From: Mucilaginibacter sp.
Lineage (GTDB): Bacteria; Bacteroidota; Bacteroidia; Sphingobacteriales; Sphingobacteriaceae
Direction of reading: 5' to 3'
Assembly (NCBI GenBank): GCA_030445275.1
Contig: JAUCSE010000022.1
Coordinates: forward strand, 1 to 64,000
Length of the DNA stretch: 64,000 nucleotides
Within the stretch, counting starts at the first letter, position 1; every line of letters begins with the position of its first letter. The position numbers were made by a program, and so were the translations under genes. Of the stretch, positions 45,065 to 52,355 are shown piece by piece. The notes below the pieces were generated by a model. The model made no database searches. It was given only the letters and a program-made list of their open reading frames with translations, and was not told where the DNA came from.

Positions 45065-46237
45065 ATGAAAAAGCTCCTGTTCCCTTTACTACTGATTTCC
45101 CTCAAACTTTCGGCACAAAACGCGCAGCAGATACATCAAAAAGCTATTTTAATTGATACGCATAATGATGTTTTATCAAACCAGCTGATTACAAAGGTTG
45201 ATCTGGCTAAACGTCAGGGAGAAGGGAATTTTGACCTGGTTCGAGCTAAAGAGGGCGGATTGGATGCGCAGATATTTTCCATCTGGTGCGGCGAAAAATA
45301 TGGTAAGGGAACAGCTTTTGCCATGGCCAATACCGAAATTGATTCTTTATATGCGCTCATTAAACGCAATCCCGATAAAATAGCCCTCGTACGTAACAGC
45401 GCTGATCTGCAAAAGGTAGTTCTGCAAAAAAAGCTGGCCGCGTTGATCGGTGTTGAGGGCGGCCACATGATTGAGGACAGGATGGATTATATTGATAGCC
45501 TGGCCAAGCGGGGTATGTGTTATTTAACCCTCACCTGGAACAACAGTACCTCCTGGGCCACTTCGGCACGCGACGAAGAAACCAAAAAAGATAGTCTGCC
45601 GCATTTAGGTTTAACGGATTACGGTAAACAGATCGTAAAACACCTGAATGAGCTGGGGGTAATGGTTGATGTATCGCACGTAGGCGAACGTACTTTTTAC
45701 GATGTACTGGCCACCACCAGCAAGCCGGTTATCGCTTCGCATAGTTGTGTTTATAATCTAAATCCATTCAGGCGTAATCTTAAAGACGATCAGCTGAAAG
45801 CCCTGGCAAAAAACGGGGGAGTGGTATGTGTTAATTTTTACAGCGGCTTTGTGGATAGTACCTATACCCCGAAAGTAACGGAGTTTTTTCATCAGCATAA
45901 GGCTGGGATTGATTCACTGATCAAAATATACAATGACAAAGATCTGGCCTTTATCCATATGGCCAGCCTATACAAGGCCGAATCAGATAAACTAAGGCCG
46001 CCTTTGAGCATGCTGATACATCATATTGATTATATAGCCAAATTGATAGGCGTTGATCACGTAGGTATAGGCTCTGATTTTGATGGCTCCGAATCCTTCC
46101 CGTTGGGGATGGACAGCGTTGCCGATTACCCCAAAATAACCGCCGAGTTGCTGAAACTGAACTATACCGAAAAGGATATCGATAAAATATTAGGAGGCAA
46201 TGTGATGAGGGTATTAAAGGCTAATACGGGTAAATGA
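45065..46237 (+). CDS. Membrane dipeptidase-like protein (peptidase M19)
   Basis: A 390-residue exported protein from ATG 45065, with a signal peptide at 1-17 (LLFPLLLISLKLSAQ). The M19 zinc ligands are visible: H33 and D35 in IDTHNDVL, a glutamate in IGVEGGHM, and histidines in VDVSHVGERTFYDV and IASHSCVYNLNPFRRNL, with HVGIGSDFDG near the end. It hydrolyses dipeptides, often with broad specificity including D-residues. The frame extends upstream through a palindromic repeat; the signal peptide fixes the start at 45065. Confidence 0.92.
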   Translation: MKKLLFPLLLISLKLSAQNAQQIHQKAILIDTHNDVLSNQLITKVDLAKRQGEGNFDLVRAKEGGLDAQIFSIWCGEKYGKGTAFAMANTEIDSLYALIKRNPDKIALVRNSADLQKVVLQKKLAALIGVEGGHMIEDRMDYIDSLAKRGMCYLTLTWNNSTSWATSARDEETKKDSLPHLGLTDYGKQIVKHLNELGVMVDVSHVGERTFYDVLATTSKPVIASHSCVYNLNPFRRNLKDDQLKALAKNGGVVCVNFYSGFVDSTYTPKVTEFFHQHKAGIDSLIKIYNDKDLAFIHMASLYKAESDKLRPPLSMLIHHIDYIAKLIGVDHVGIGSDFDGSESFPLGMDSVADYPKITAELLKLNYTEKDIDKILGGNVMRVLKANTGK

Positions 46238-46311
46238 TGGCACTATATTGACCATTAGCCACTTGTTAAATAAGTAGATAAATCGTAAATTCGCATACAT
46301 TTTTTATAACA

Positions 46312-47268
46312 ATGTCTCAAGAAACTGAACACGTAAAATGCCTTATCATAGGCTCAGGACCTGCAGGTTATACTGCAGCTATATATGCATCAAGGGCTGA
46401 TTTGAAACCAGTTATGTACACTGGTTTATTAGCCGGCGGACAGCTTACTCAAACCACCGAGGTAGAGAACTTTCCTGGTTACCCAGAAGGTATCATGGGC
46501 CCCGAAATGATGGAAGACCTGCGTAAACAAGCCGAGCGCTTGGGTACCGATATCCGTTTTGGCTATGCAAGCGCTGTGGATTTTAGCAGCAGGCTGCATA
46601 AAGTGGTGATTGACGAAACAAAAACCATTACCGCCGATACCGTGATTATTGCAACCGGAGCATCAGCAAAATGGCTGGGTTTGGAGTCTGAAGAAAAATA
46701 TAGTGGTTTTGGTGTTTCGGCTTGTGCCGTGTGCGACGGGTTCTTTTTCAAAGGACAGGATGTGGCCATAGTAGGTGCTGGCGATACTGCTGCTGAAGAA
46801 GCTACTTATTTGGCTAAATTAACCCGTAAGGTATATATGATTGTTCGCCGCGATGAGTTCCGGGCATCAAAAGCCATGGTAAGCCGTGTATTGAACACAC
46901 CCAACATCGAAATTTTATACAATACCGGAACCAAGGAAATACTGGGCGACGGACAAAGCGTAACCGGGGTAAGAGTTACCAATAACCAAACCAATACCGA
47001 TACTGACCTTGACGTTACCGGATTTTTTGTGGCCATAGGTCATCATCCTAATACCGATATTTTTAAAGGCTGGTTAAAGATGGACGAAACCGGTTATATC
47101 ATTACCCGCCCTGGCTCAACAGAAACTAACGTAGAGGGTGTATTTTGCTGTGGTGATGCACAGGATCATATCTATCGCCAGGCAGTTACAGCAGCGGGCA
47201 CAGGCTGTATGGCCGCTATTGATGCCGAACGTTACCTGGCAGCTAAGGAGCATGTAGTTACAGCGTAA
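46312..47268 (+). CDS. trxB: Thioredoxin-disulfide reductase
   Basis: A 318-residue low-molecular-weight thioredoxin reductase. It has the FAD-binding GSGPAGYTAAIYASRADL, the redox pair C138-A-V-C141 (CAVCDGFFF), NADPH-binding GAGDTAAEEATYLAKL, and the C-terminal FAD motif VFCCGDAQDHIYRQAVTAAG. It reduces thioredoxin with NADPH. The length is standard. It ends before a strong terminator. trxA is not adjacent. Confidence 0.96.
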   Translation: MSQETEHVKCLIIGSGPAGYTAAIYASRADLKPVMYTGLLAGGQLTQTTEVENFPGYPEGIMGPEMMEDLRKQAERLGTDIRFGYASAVDFSSRLHKVVIDETKTITADTVIIATGASAKWLGLESEEKYSGFGVSACAVCDGFFFKGQDVAIVGAGDTAAEEATYLAKLTRKVYMIVRRDEFRASKAMVSRVLNTPNIEILYNTGTKEILGDGQSVTGVRVTNNQTNTDTDLDVTGFFVAIGHHPNTDIFKGWLKMDETGYIITRPGSTETNVEGVFCCGDAQDHIYRQAVTAAGTGCMAAIDAERYLAAKEHVVTA

Positions 47269-47366
47269 CGCCTCACCTAAACAGCGCAGCTCTCATGAGC
47301 ACCCAATAAACATAACAATGCGAATAATCCTCTCCAAAGGAGAGGACTTTGAAAAAATATTTATTT

Positions 47367-47400
47367 AAAACGCCATCTGTTTACAGGTGGCGTTTTCTTT
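47367..47400 (+). terminator. Intrinsic terminator of trxB
   Basis: A 13-bp stem AAAACGCCATCTG/CAGGTGGCGTTTT with one G-U pair and a 4-nt loop, followed by CTTTTTGG. A smaller hairpin (CCTCTCC AAA GGAGAGG, 47329-47345), like a core of the element at 26800, precedes it. Confidence 0.8.
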
Positions 47401-47447
47401 TTGGGGGATTCGGCCCGGTTAGAACTTAAATGGTGTGTATTTGCCGC

Positions 47448-47528
47448 TGTTCGGATTTTGTTTCGTTTTCTGTTCGGATTTTGTTCGGGCTCTGTTCGGG
47501 TTTTGGAGACATCCGAACACGAACACGG
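47448..47528. repeat. Word-type intergenic palindrome (CTGTTCGGATTTTG vocabulary)
   Basis: The left side has four variants of CTGTTCGG(A/G)TTTTG; the right end ATCCGAACACGAACACGG gives the complement. It forms part of the 504-nt gap between trxB and the hexosaminidase gene, which holds only repeats and a terminator. Confidence 0.6.
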
Positions 47529-47543
47529 AACATCCTGCGGTCA

Positions 47544-47614
47544 ATTCACCCTGACATCTCCGCCAGCCGGCAGATCATTGACCCTCTCTTGCAGTCGCTC
47601 GGCTCCGGCCGACC
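47544..47614. repeat. Half of a long MITE-like element (TTCACCCTGACATC arm)
   Basis: TTCACCCTGACATCTCCGCC, then ACCCTCTCTTGCAGTCGCTC: one arm related to the elements at 13917 and 20962, without the opposite arm. The reading frames across it are translations of repeat DNA. Confidence 0.5.
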
Positions 47615-47631
47615 TACTTGCGCTCCTCGCC

Positions 47632-47655
47632 GTTGTTGCTGTTGTCACCAACAAC
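47632..47655. repeat. GTTGTTG...CACCAACAAC hairpin, copy 2
   Basis: GTTGTTGCTG, TTGT, CACCAACAAC: the same length and ends as 32661-32684, with mismatches in the stem. It directly follows the half MITE-like arm. Confidence 0.55.
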
Positions 47656-47772
47656 ATATTCATCGCAAACAATGATTGCTTATCCGTATCATACATTTTT
47701 TACACGCCAAACTTCTTATATTTTTTTAAAATCTTATATCTTCACAACTTAGTACTAACCTGATTAGTAAAT

Positions 47773-50076
47773 ATGTATAAAAAAGCATCCCTAATGCTGT
47801 TTGCCCTGCTTGCAGTATGTTCCACTGTTGTAAATGCTCAGGACACCAATCCTAATCTGGGTATTATCCCGGTTCCGGTATCCGTAAAAAAGGCCCCTGG
47901 TCAGTTTATTTTAAGCCAGGAAATCACCATTCAGGCCGATTCGCCATCAAACAAAGCAGTATTGTTTTTTAAGGATTACCTGGCAGGCAATTTGGCCTAT
48001 AACAAAGCTATTGTTGCAAAAGGTAGCACTACCGAAAATGTTATTACACTAACTTCGGAAGGGACGGATAATTTACCTGCCGAAGGGTATCGCTTAACCA
48101 TTACCCCGCAACAGATCACGGTTGCTGGTAAAGGGGCAGGGCTTTTTTATGGTGTGCAGACCCTGTTGCAGTTAATGCCATTAGACAGAGCTGCTACAGC
48201 TAAACTACCAGCGGTACAAATTGAGGATTATCCACGTTTTGGTTATCGCGGGGCAATGCTTGATGTGGGTCGTCACTTTTTTTCGGTTGAACTGGTTAAA
48301 AAATATATCGATCTTTTGGCCGCTTATAAACTGAATAACTTTCACTGGCACCTGACCGAAGATCAGGGCTGGCGCATCGAAATAAAAAAATATCCGAAAC
48401 TTACACAGGTAAGCAGTATGCGGGCACAAACGTTGATCGGCGGTTATTATGACCGTACACCCCAGCAGTTTGATAATACCCCATACGGTGGTTTTTATAC
48501 ACAGGATCAGATCCGTGAGGTGGTAAAATATGCATCAGACCGATATATCAATATTGTACCTGAGATAGAAATGCCGGGCCATTCGCTGGCTGTTTTGGCT
48601 GCATATCCGGAGTTAAGCTGCGATCCGTCAAAAACTTACCAGGTAGGCGAAAAATGGGGTGTATTTAGAGAGATCTATTGCCCGTCTGAAAAAACATTTA
48701 CCTTTATTGAGGATGTTTTAACCGAGGTAATGGCGCTTTTCCCAAGTAAATACATCCACATAGGTGGTGACGAAGCGCCTAAGGATGCCTGGAAAAATTC
48801 GGCATTTTGCCAACAGCTTATTAAAAAATTAAAACTGAAGGATGAGCATGGCCTGCAAAGCTATTTTATACAACGTGTAGAAAAGTTTGTAAACTCCAAA
48901 GGGCGCAGCATTATAGGCTGGGACGAAATACTGGAAGGCGGCCTTGCTCCAAATGCCACCGTAATGAGCTGGCGTGGTGAAGCAGGTGGTATAGCTGCCG
49001 CCCAACAAAAACATAATGTAATTATGACTCCAGGTAGCGCAGGCTTATACATTGACCATGGTCAGGGTAGAAAAGACCAGGAACCTTTGAGTATTGGTGG
49101 TAATGAACCATTATCAAAAATTTATAGCTATAATCCAACGCCAGCTGCGTTAACTCCTGAGCAACAAAAATATATTGAAGGTGTGCAAGCCAATTTATGG
49201 ACAGAGTATATTCCTACCGATGCCAAGGTGGAATACATGTTGTTACCCCGTTTAATGGCCCTGTCAGAAGTGGCATGGTCGCCACTGGCTAATAAGAATT
49301 TTAAAGATTTTTCAGAAACTCGCCTCCCTGGTCATTTAGCCTGGTTGGATAAAAATAGTATCAACTATCGCGTACCGGTGGCAATTGGCGCAAAGGACAC
49401 TACTATGATAGGTACCCAGTTAAATGTTACCTTAAAGTCGCCGGTTGAAGGAGCCAAAATTTATTATACCATTGATGGCTACACACCGCGCGAAACTGAC
49501 CTGATCTATAACATACCCTTAAGCTTTCCTATTCCGCAGGATCAATACCGTGAACTACAAACCATCGTAATCACCCCATCGGGTAAACGCAGTGTGGTAA
49601 CACGTACAGTGGTTTATAATAAAGCGCCTTTAGCATCCGTTAACTATACAGGACAAACCACCGGGTTAAAATACCAGTTATTTGCAGGTACATATACCAA
49701 CACCAGCCAATTAAGCAACATAGCAGCAACTGATAGCGGTACCGTTAAAAACTTTAGCACTGCTGATTTCAGGAAAAACAAAGGTAAATATGGTGTTGTT
49801 TACACCGGCTATATTAATATTGATGCCGATGGCAATTATGGGTTTTCAACACTTTCTGGCAACAGATCTGTTTTGTTGATAGATGAGCAGCCAGTGGTTG
49901 ATAATGATGGTAAGCATGCAGTTACTGAGCAAGATGGTGCCGTTCCATTACTAAAAGGTTACCACCGTTTTACCTTAAAGTATGTTGATGCGGGCGGCCC
50001 GGCTACATTAAAAGTATTCATCAATGCGCCAGGCAAGCAAAAAGCCGAATTAACAGCTGATACACTTTATAACTAA
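47773..50076 (+). CDS. Secreted beta-N-acetylhexosaminidase (GH20) with C-terminal PA14-like domain
   Basis: A 767-residue exported enzyme with a signal peptide at 1-22. Domains in order: GH20b N-terminal (about 30-150), GH20 catalytic barrel (about 155-510) with YRGAMLDVGRHFFSVELVKK and the catalytic pair D333-E334 in HIGGDEAPKDAW, a chitobiase C-terminal Ig-like domain (about 535-615, KIYYTIDGYTPRETD), and a PA14-like carbohydrate-binding domain (about 625-760, YTGYINIDADGNYGFSTLSG). It releases terminal GlcNAc or GalNAc by substrate-assisted catalysis. It lies 17 nt upstream of a lipoprotein gene, so the two are probably one operon. Confidence 0.95.
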   Translation: MYKKASLMLFALLAVCSTVVNAQDTNPNLGIIPVPVSVKKAPGQFILSQEITIQADSPSNKAVLFFKDYLAGNLAYNKAIVAKGSTTENVITLTSEGTDNLPAEGYRLTITPQQITVAGKGAGLFYGVQTLLQLMPLDRAATAKLPAVQIEDYPRFGYRGAMLDVGRHFFSVELVKKYIDLLAAYKLNNFHWHLTEDQGWRIEIKKYPKLTQVSSMRAQTLIGGYYDRTPQQFDNTPYGGFYTQDQIREVVKYASDRYINIVPEIEMPGHSLAVLAAYPELSCDPSKTYQVGEKWGVFREIYCPSEKTFTFIEDVLTEVMALFPSKYIHIGGDEAPKDAWKNSAFCQQLIKKLKLKDEHGLQSYFIQRVEKFVNSKGRSIIGWDEILEGGLAPNATVMSWRGEAGGIAAAQQKHNVIMTPGSAGLYIDHGQGRKDQEPLSIGGNEPLSKIYSYNPTPAALTPEQQKYIEGVQANLWTEYIPTDAKVEYMLLPRLMALSEVAWSPLANKNFKDFSETRLPGHLAWLDKNSINYRVPVAIGAKDTTMIGTQLNVTLKSPVEGAKIYYTIDGYTPRETDLIYNIPLSFPIPQDQYRELQTIVITPSGKRSVVTRTVVYNKAPLASVNYTGQTTGLKYQLFAGTYTNTSQLSNIAATDSGTVKNFSTADFRKNKGKYGVVYTGYINIDADGNYGFSTLSGNRSVLLIDEQPVVDNDGKHAVTEQDGAVPLLKGYHRFTLKYVDAGGPATLKVFINAPGKQKAELTADTLYN

Positions 50077-50093
50077 TACAATATCAAAGTATA

Positions 50094-50888
50094 ATGACTA
50101 ACAGATTTTATCTTTTTGCGTTATTAATTGGTGCGGTTACCGCAATAGCCGGTTGTAATAGTAATGAAACAAAACCGGCTATTACATCGGTAGTGGTTAA
50201 AAAGCCACAGTTAATGGCACCTTTCAGGTTTCATAAGTTGATAGAGGTTTCACCTGGGCAGAGCTATGATGTATTAAGCTGGGGACGCGGCTCGCAGGAT
50301 GCTGGGTCATTCATGATATTACATTCAGACTCATCGGCCATAAAGTACACCACTACCACCGGCGATTTGGATGGCACCATAGTGGATGCATTCAATGCTG
50401 ATATGGATGTGGATGGCAATCCGGAAATATTGATACAGGCCAAATCAAAAGATACCACCAAGTACGCCAGCATTTATGCTTTTGAGTTTAATAACAACCA
50501 GGCCAATAAACTTGATTTCCCAAGACTAAATAATTCACAGCGCAAGGGCTATCGGGGTAATGATAACTTTTACATACGCGATGGTAAACTGATACGTGAA
50601 TTTCCTATTTATGATGGCAGTGGTAAGGATGCTAAGCCAACCGGAGCAAAACGCCAGCTTGAATATGGTTTAAGAGGCAATGAGTTTACCATAAAACAAC
50701 TAAGTAAGGATTCAACCAGTGTGGCTGGCAAACAACCAGTGGCTACTACTCCGATTAAACAAAATCAGGAGAATAAAACCACCGCCAAAAAATCAGAGAA
50801 GAAAAGTAGTTCCTCTAAATCAAAGAGCTCTTCCAAATCAAAGAAAAAGAAGAAACACAGAAGACATAAGGATCAGGATGATAATTAA
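50094..50888 (+). CDS. Lipoprotein resembling PliI-type lysozyme inhibitors, with a cationic tail
   Basis: A 264-residue lipoprotein: signal peptide with lipobox TAIAGC (cysteine at residue 20). A domain of about 150 residues contains ADMDVDGNPEILIQAKSKDT, then GYRGNDNFYIRDGKLIREFP and PTGAKRQLEYGLRGNEF. From memory the latter pattern (G-D-F...L-R-FPIY...PTG..RQL.Y.L) occurs in small secreted proteins labelled PliI-like lysozyme inhibitors. The last 50 residues are Lys/Ser-rich (SKSKSSSKSKKKKKHRRHK), a tail that could bind anionic polymers. It is co-directional with the hexosaminidase, 17 nt after it. The domain call is uncertain. Confidence 0.5.
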   Translation: MTNRFYLFALLIGAVTAIAGCNSNETKPAITSVVVKKPQLMAPFRFHKLIEVSPGQSYDVLSWGRGSQDAGSFMILHSDSSAIKYTTTTGDLDGTIVDAFNADMDVDGNPEILIQAKSKDTTKYASIYAFEFNNNQANKLDFPRLNNSQRKGYRGNDNFYIRDGKLIREFPIYDGSGKDAKPTGAKRQLEYGLRGNEFTIKQLSKDSTSVAGKQPVATTPIKQNQENKTTAKKSEKKSSSSKSKSSSKSKKKKKHRRHKDQDDN

Positions 50889-50916
50889 TATTCTGATTTT
50901 ATTAATCTTATTATGT

Positions 50917-50945
50917 AGAGACGCATCACATGCGTCTCTTTTTTT
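50917..50945 (+). terminator. Intrinsic terminator of the hexosaminidase-lipoprotein operon
   Basis: A 9-bp stem AGAGACGCA/TGCGTCTCT with loop TCACA, then TTTTTTTG. It lies 28 nt after the lipoprotein stop. A nearly identical hairpin in the opposite orientation lies at 51029. Confidence 0.85.
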
Positions 50946-51028
50946 GTTTGAACCGGGATTAAACAGATTAAAGGATTTTCTTGATTTCTTGTTTGAATGG
51001 GCTCTCATGTGAAAAACCATATGCTCAC

Positions 51029-51055
51029 AAAAAAGACGCATGTAATGCGTCTCTA
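51029..51055 (-). terminator. Intrinsic terminator of the aldo/keto reductase gene
   Basis: On the minus strand GTAGAGACGCAT, TAC, ATGCGTCT and then TTTTTTG. It lies 31 nt after the stop of the gene at 51086. It is almost the mirror copy of 50917-50945, so the spacer is bounded by an inverted pair of the same hairpin. Confidence 0.8.
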
Positions 51056-51085
51056 CAAAAATCTTGTTAATCATAGTTCAGAAAA

Positions 51086-52081
51086 CTATCCAACAATCTC
51101 CAAATCGCTCAGTTGATTATTGATATATTCCATTTCCTCACCGTTTATATGTATCTCAATGGCCTTGGCGTTTTGTTTAGCTTGTTCGGCATTGCGGGCA
51201 CCAACCAGGGCAATGGTAATACCGGGATGGTTAATGGTCCAGCGGATCACTAATTGCCCCAGTGTAGCGCCTTTTTCATCAGCCAGGTGTTTTATTTTAT
51301 TCAGGAACTCATTGGTACGTTTAATGTTTTCTTCCTGGAAATACTTTGTTTCCGCTCTATGGTCACCCTCCGCAAATTGATAGCCGGGTTTTATTTTTCC
51401 GGTAAGTAAACCACGCTCTAACGGACTATAGGCCAGTATAGCTTTTTTATTTTCGATACAGTACGGGATCAGCTCGTCCTCAATATCCCGGTTCACCATG
51501 CTGTATGGTACCTGGTTTGATGCCAGTTTAATGGTCTTTTCGGCAATGGCCATCTGCTTTACATCATAATTACTTACGCCGGCTTCACGTATTTTGCCTT
51601 GCTCCTTCAGGCGCAATATAGCTTCCATGGTTTCATCAATAGGCGTAGTTTTATCCGACCAATGAATCTGGTACAAATCAATATAATCAGTCCCTAAGCG
51701 CTTAAGGCTGTTTTCGCATTCCTGGATAATGCTTTCTTTGCCGGCATATCTGTAAATATCAATATCCTTGCCGCTATTATCCTGGCTTTTAAAAAAGAAC
51801 TCGCCTTTGGCCAGATCCCAGCGCATGCCATATTTGGTTAATATCTGCACTTTATCACGGGGTAAGCCTTTGATAGCTTTACCAACCAGCTCCTCACTTT
51901 TACCCTGCCCATAAATAGGCGCGGTGTCAATAGAGGTAATGCCCAAATCATATGAAGTACGCATAGCCTCAATGGCCTCTTTATCGTCATTACCGCCCCA
52001 CATCCAGCCACCGGCTGCCCAGGCACCAAAGGTTATGGCCGAAACGGCCAGTTTAGTCTCTCCCAATCGTCTGAATTCCAT
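51086..52081 (-). CDS. Aldo/keto reductase
   Basis: A 331-residue AKR-family barrel. The catalytic tetrad is visible: Asp in GITSIDTAPIYGQGKSEELV, Tyr in the same stretch, Lys in VQILTKYGMRW and His in YIDLYQIHWSD. The NADPH-binding region SNYDVKQMAIAEKTI and ALVGARNAEQAKQNAKAI are in place. It reduces aldehydes or ketones with NADPH; the natural substrate is unknown. The gene is monocistronic with its own terminator. Confidence 0.94.
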   Translation of the reverse strand: MEFRRLGETKLAVSAITFGAWAAGGWMWGGNDDKEAIEAMRTSYDLGITSIDTAPIYGQGKSEELVGKAIKGLPRDKVQILTKYGMRWDLAKGEFFFKSQDNSGKDIDIYRYAGKESIIQECENSLKRLGTDYIDLYQIHWSDKTTPIDETMEAILRLKEQGKIREAGVSNYDVKQMAIAEKTIKLASNQVPYSMVNRDIEDELIPYCIENKKAILAYSPLERGLLTGKIKPGYQFAEGDHRAETKYFQEENIKRTNEFLNKIKHLADEKGATLGQLVIRWTINHPGITIALVGARNAEQAKQNAKAIEIHINGEEMEYINNQLSDLEIVG

Positions 52082-52205
52082 AGTTTAAATTAGTGGTGTA
52101 AATAGTTTATAAATGCGGCAGCAAAATGTGTTTAATTATTCAAATTAAAAAATTATTTAAGGAGAGAAATCATATCATTCGCGTTACGCTGTAATACTTT
52201 CCTCA

Positions 52206-52289
52206 GCGCGTCATTGCGAGGTACCAAGCAATCCCCAATTAGCAGAGCCGCTCTGTATGTCGGGGATTGCTTCGTGCCTCACAACGCGT
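52206..52289. repeat. GTCATTGCGAGG-type palindromic element, copy 7
   Basis: The left arm GCGCGTCATTGCGAGGTACC (then AAGCAATCCCC) and the right arm GGGGATTGCTTCGTGCCTC (then ACAACGCGTT) pair with a few mismatches; the right end is damaged. The core AGCAGAGCCGCTCTGTATG recurs in copies 1, 2 and 5. Confidence 0.75.
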
Positions 52290-52307
52290 TTTGTTATTGT
52301 TTCCCAA

Positions 52308-52342
52308 TCCGCAAATCTGCACATTTGAAATCTGCACATTTA
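52308..52342. repeat. Half-copy of the ATCTGCACATTTG word repeat
   Basis: GCAAATCTGCACATTTG and AAATCTGCACATTTATC: one arm of the vocabulary seen at 13180, 17254 and 41718. It immediately precedes the BatA-like gene. Confidence 0.5.
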
Positions 52343-52355
52343 TCACCACATTTGT

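Noticed and set aside
47401..47763. A 120-codon plus-strand ORF between trxB and the hexosaminidase gene
   Set aside because: It is translated repeat DNA (GTTCGG words, half MITE-like arm, CACCAACAAC hairpin) with no start context and no protein-like composition.
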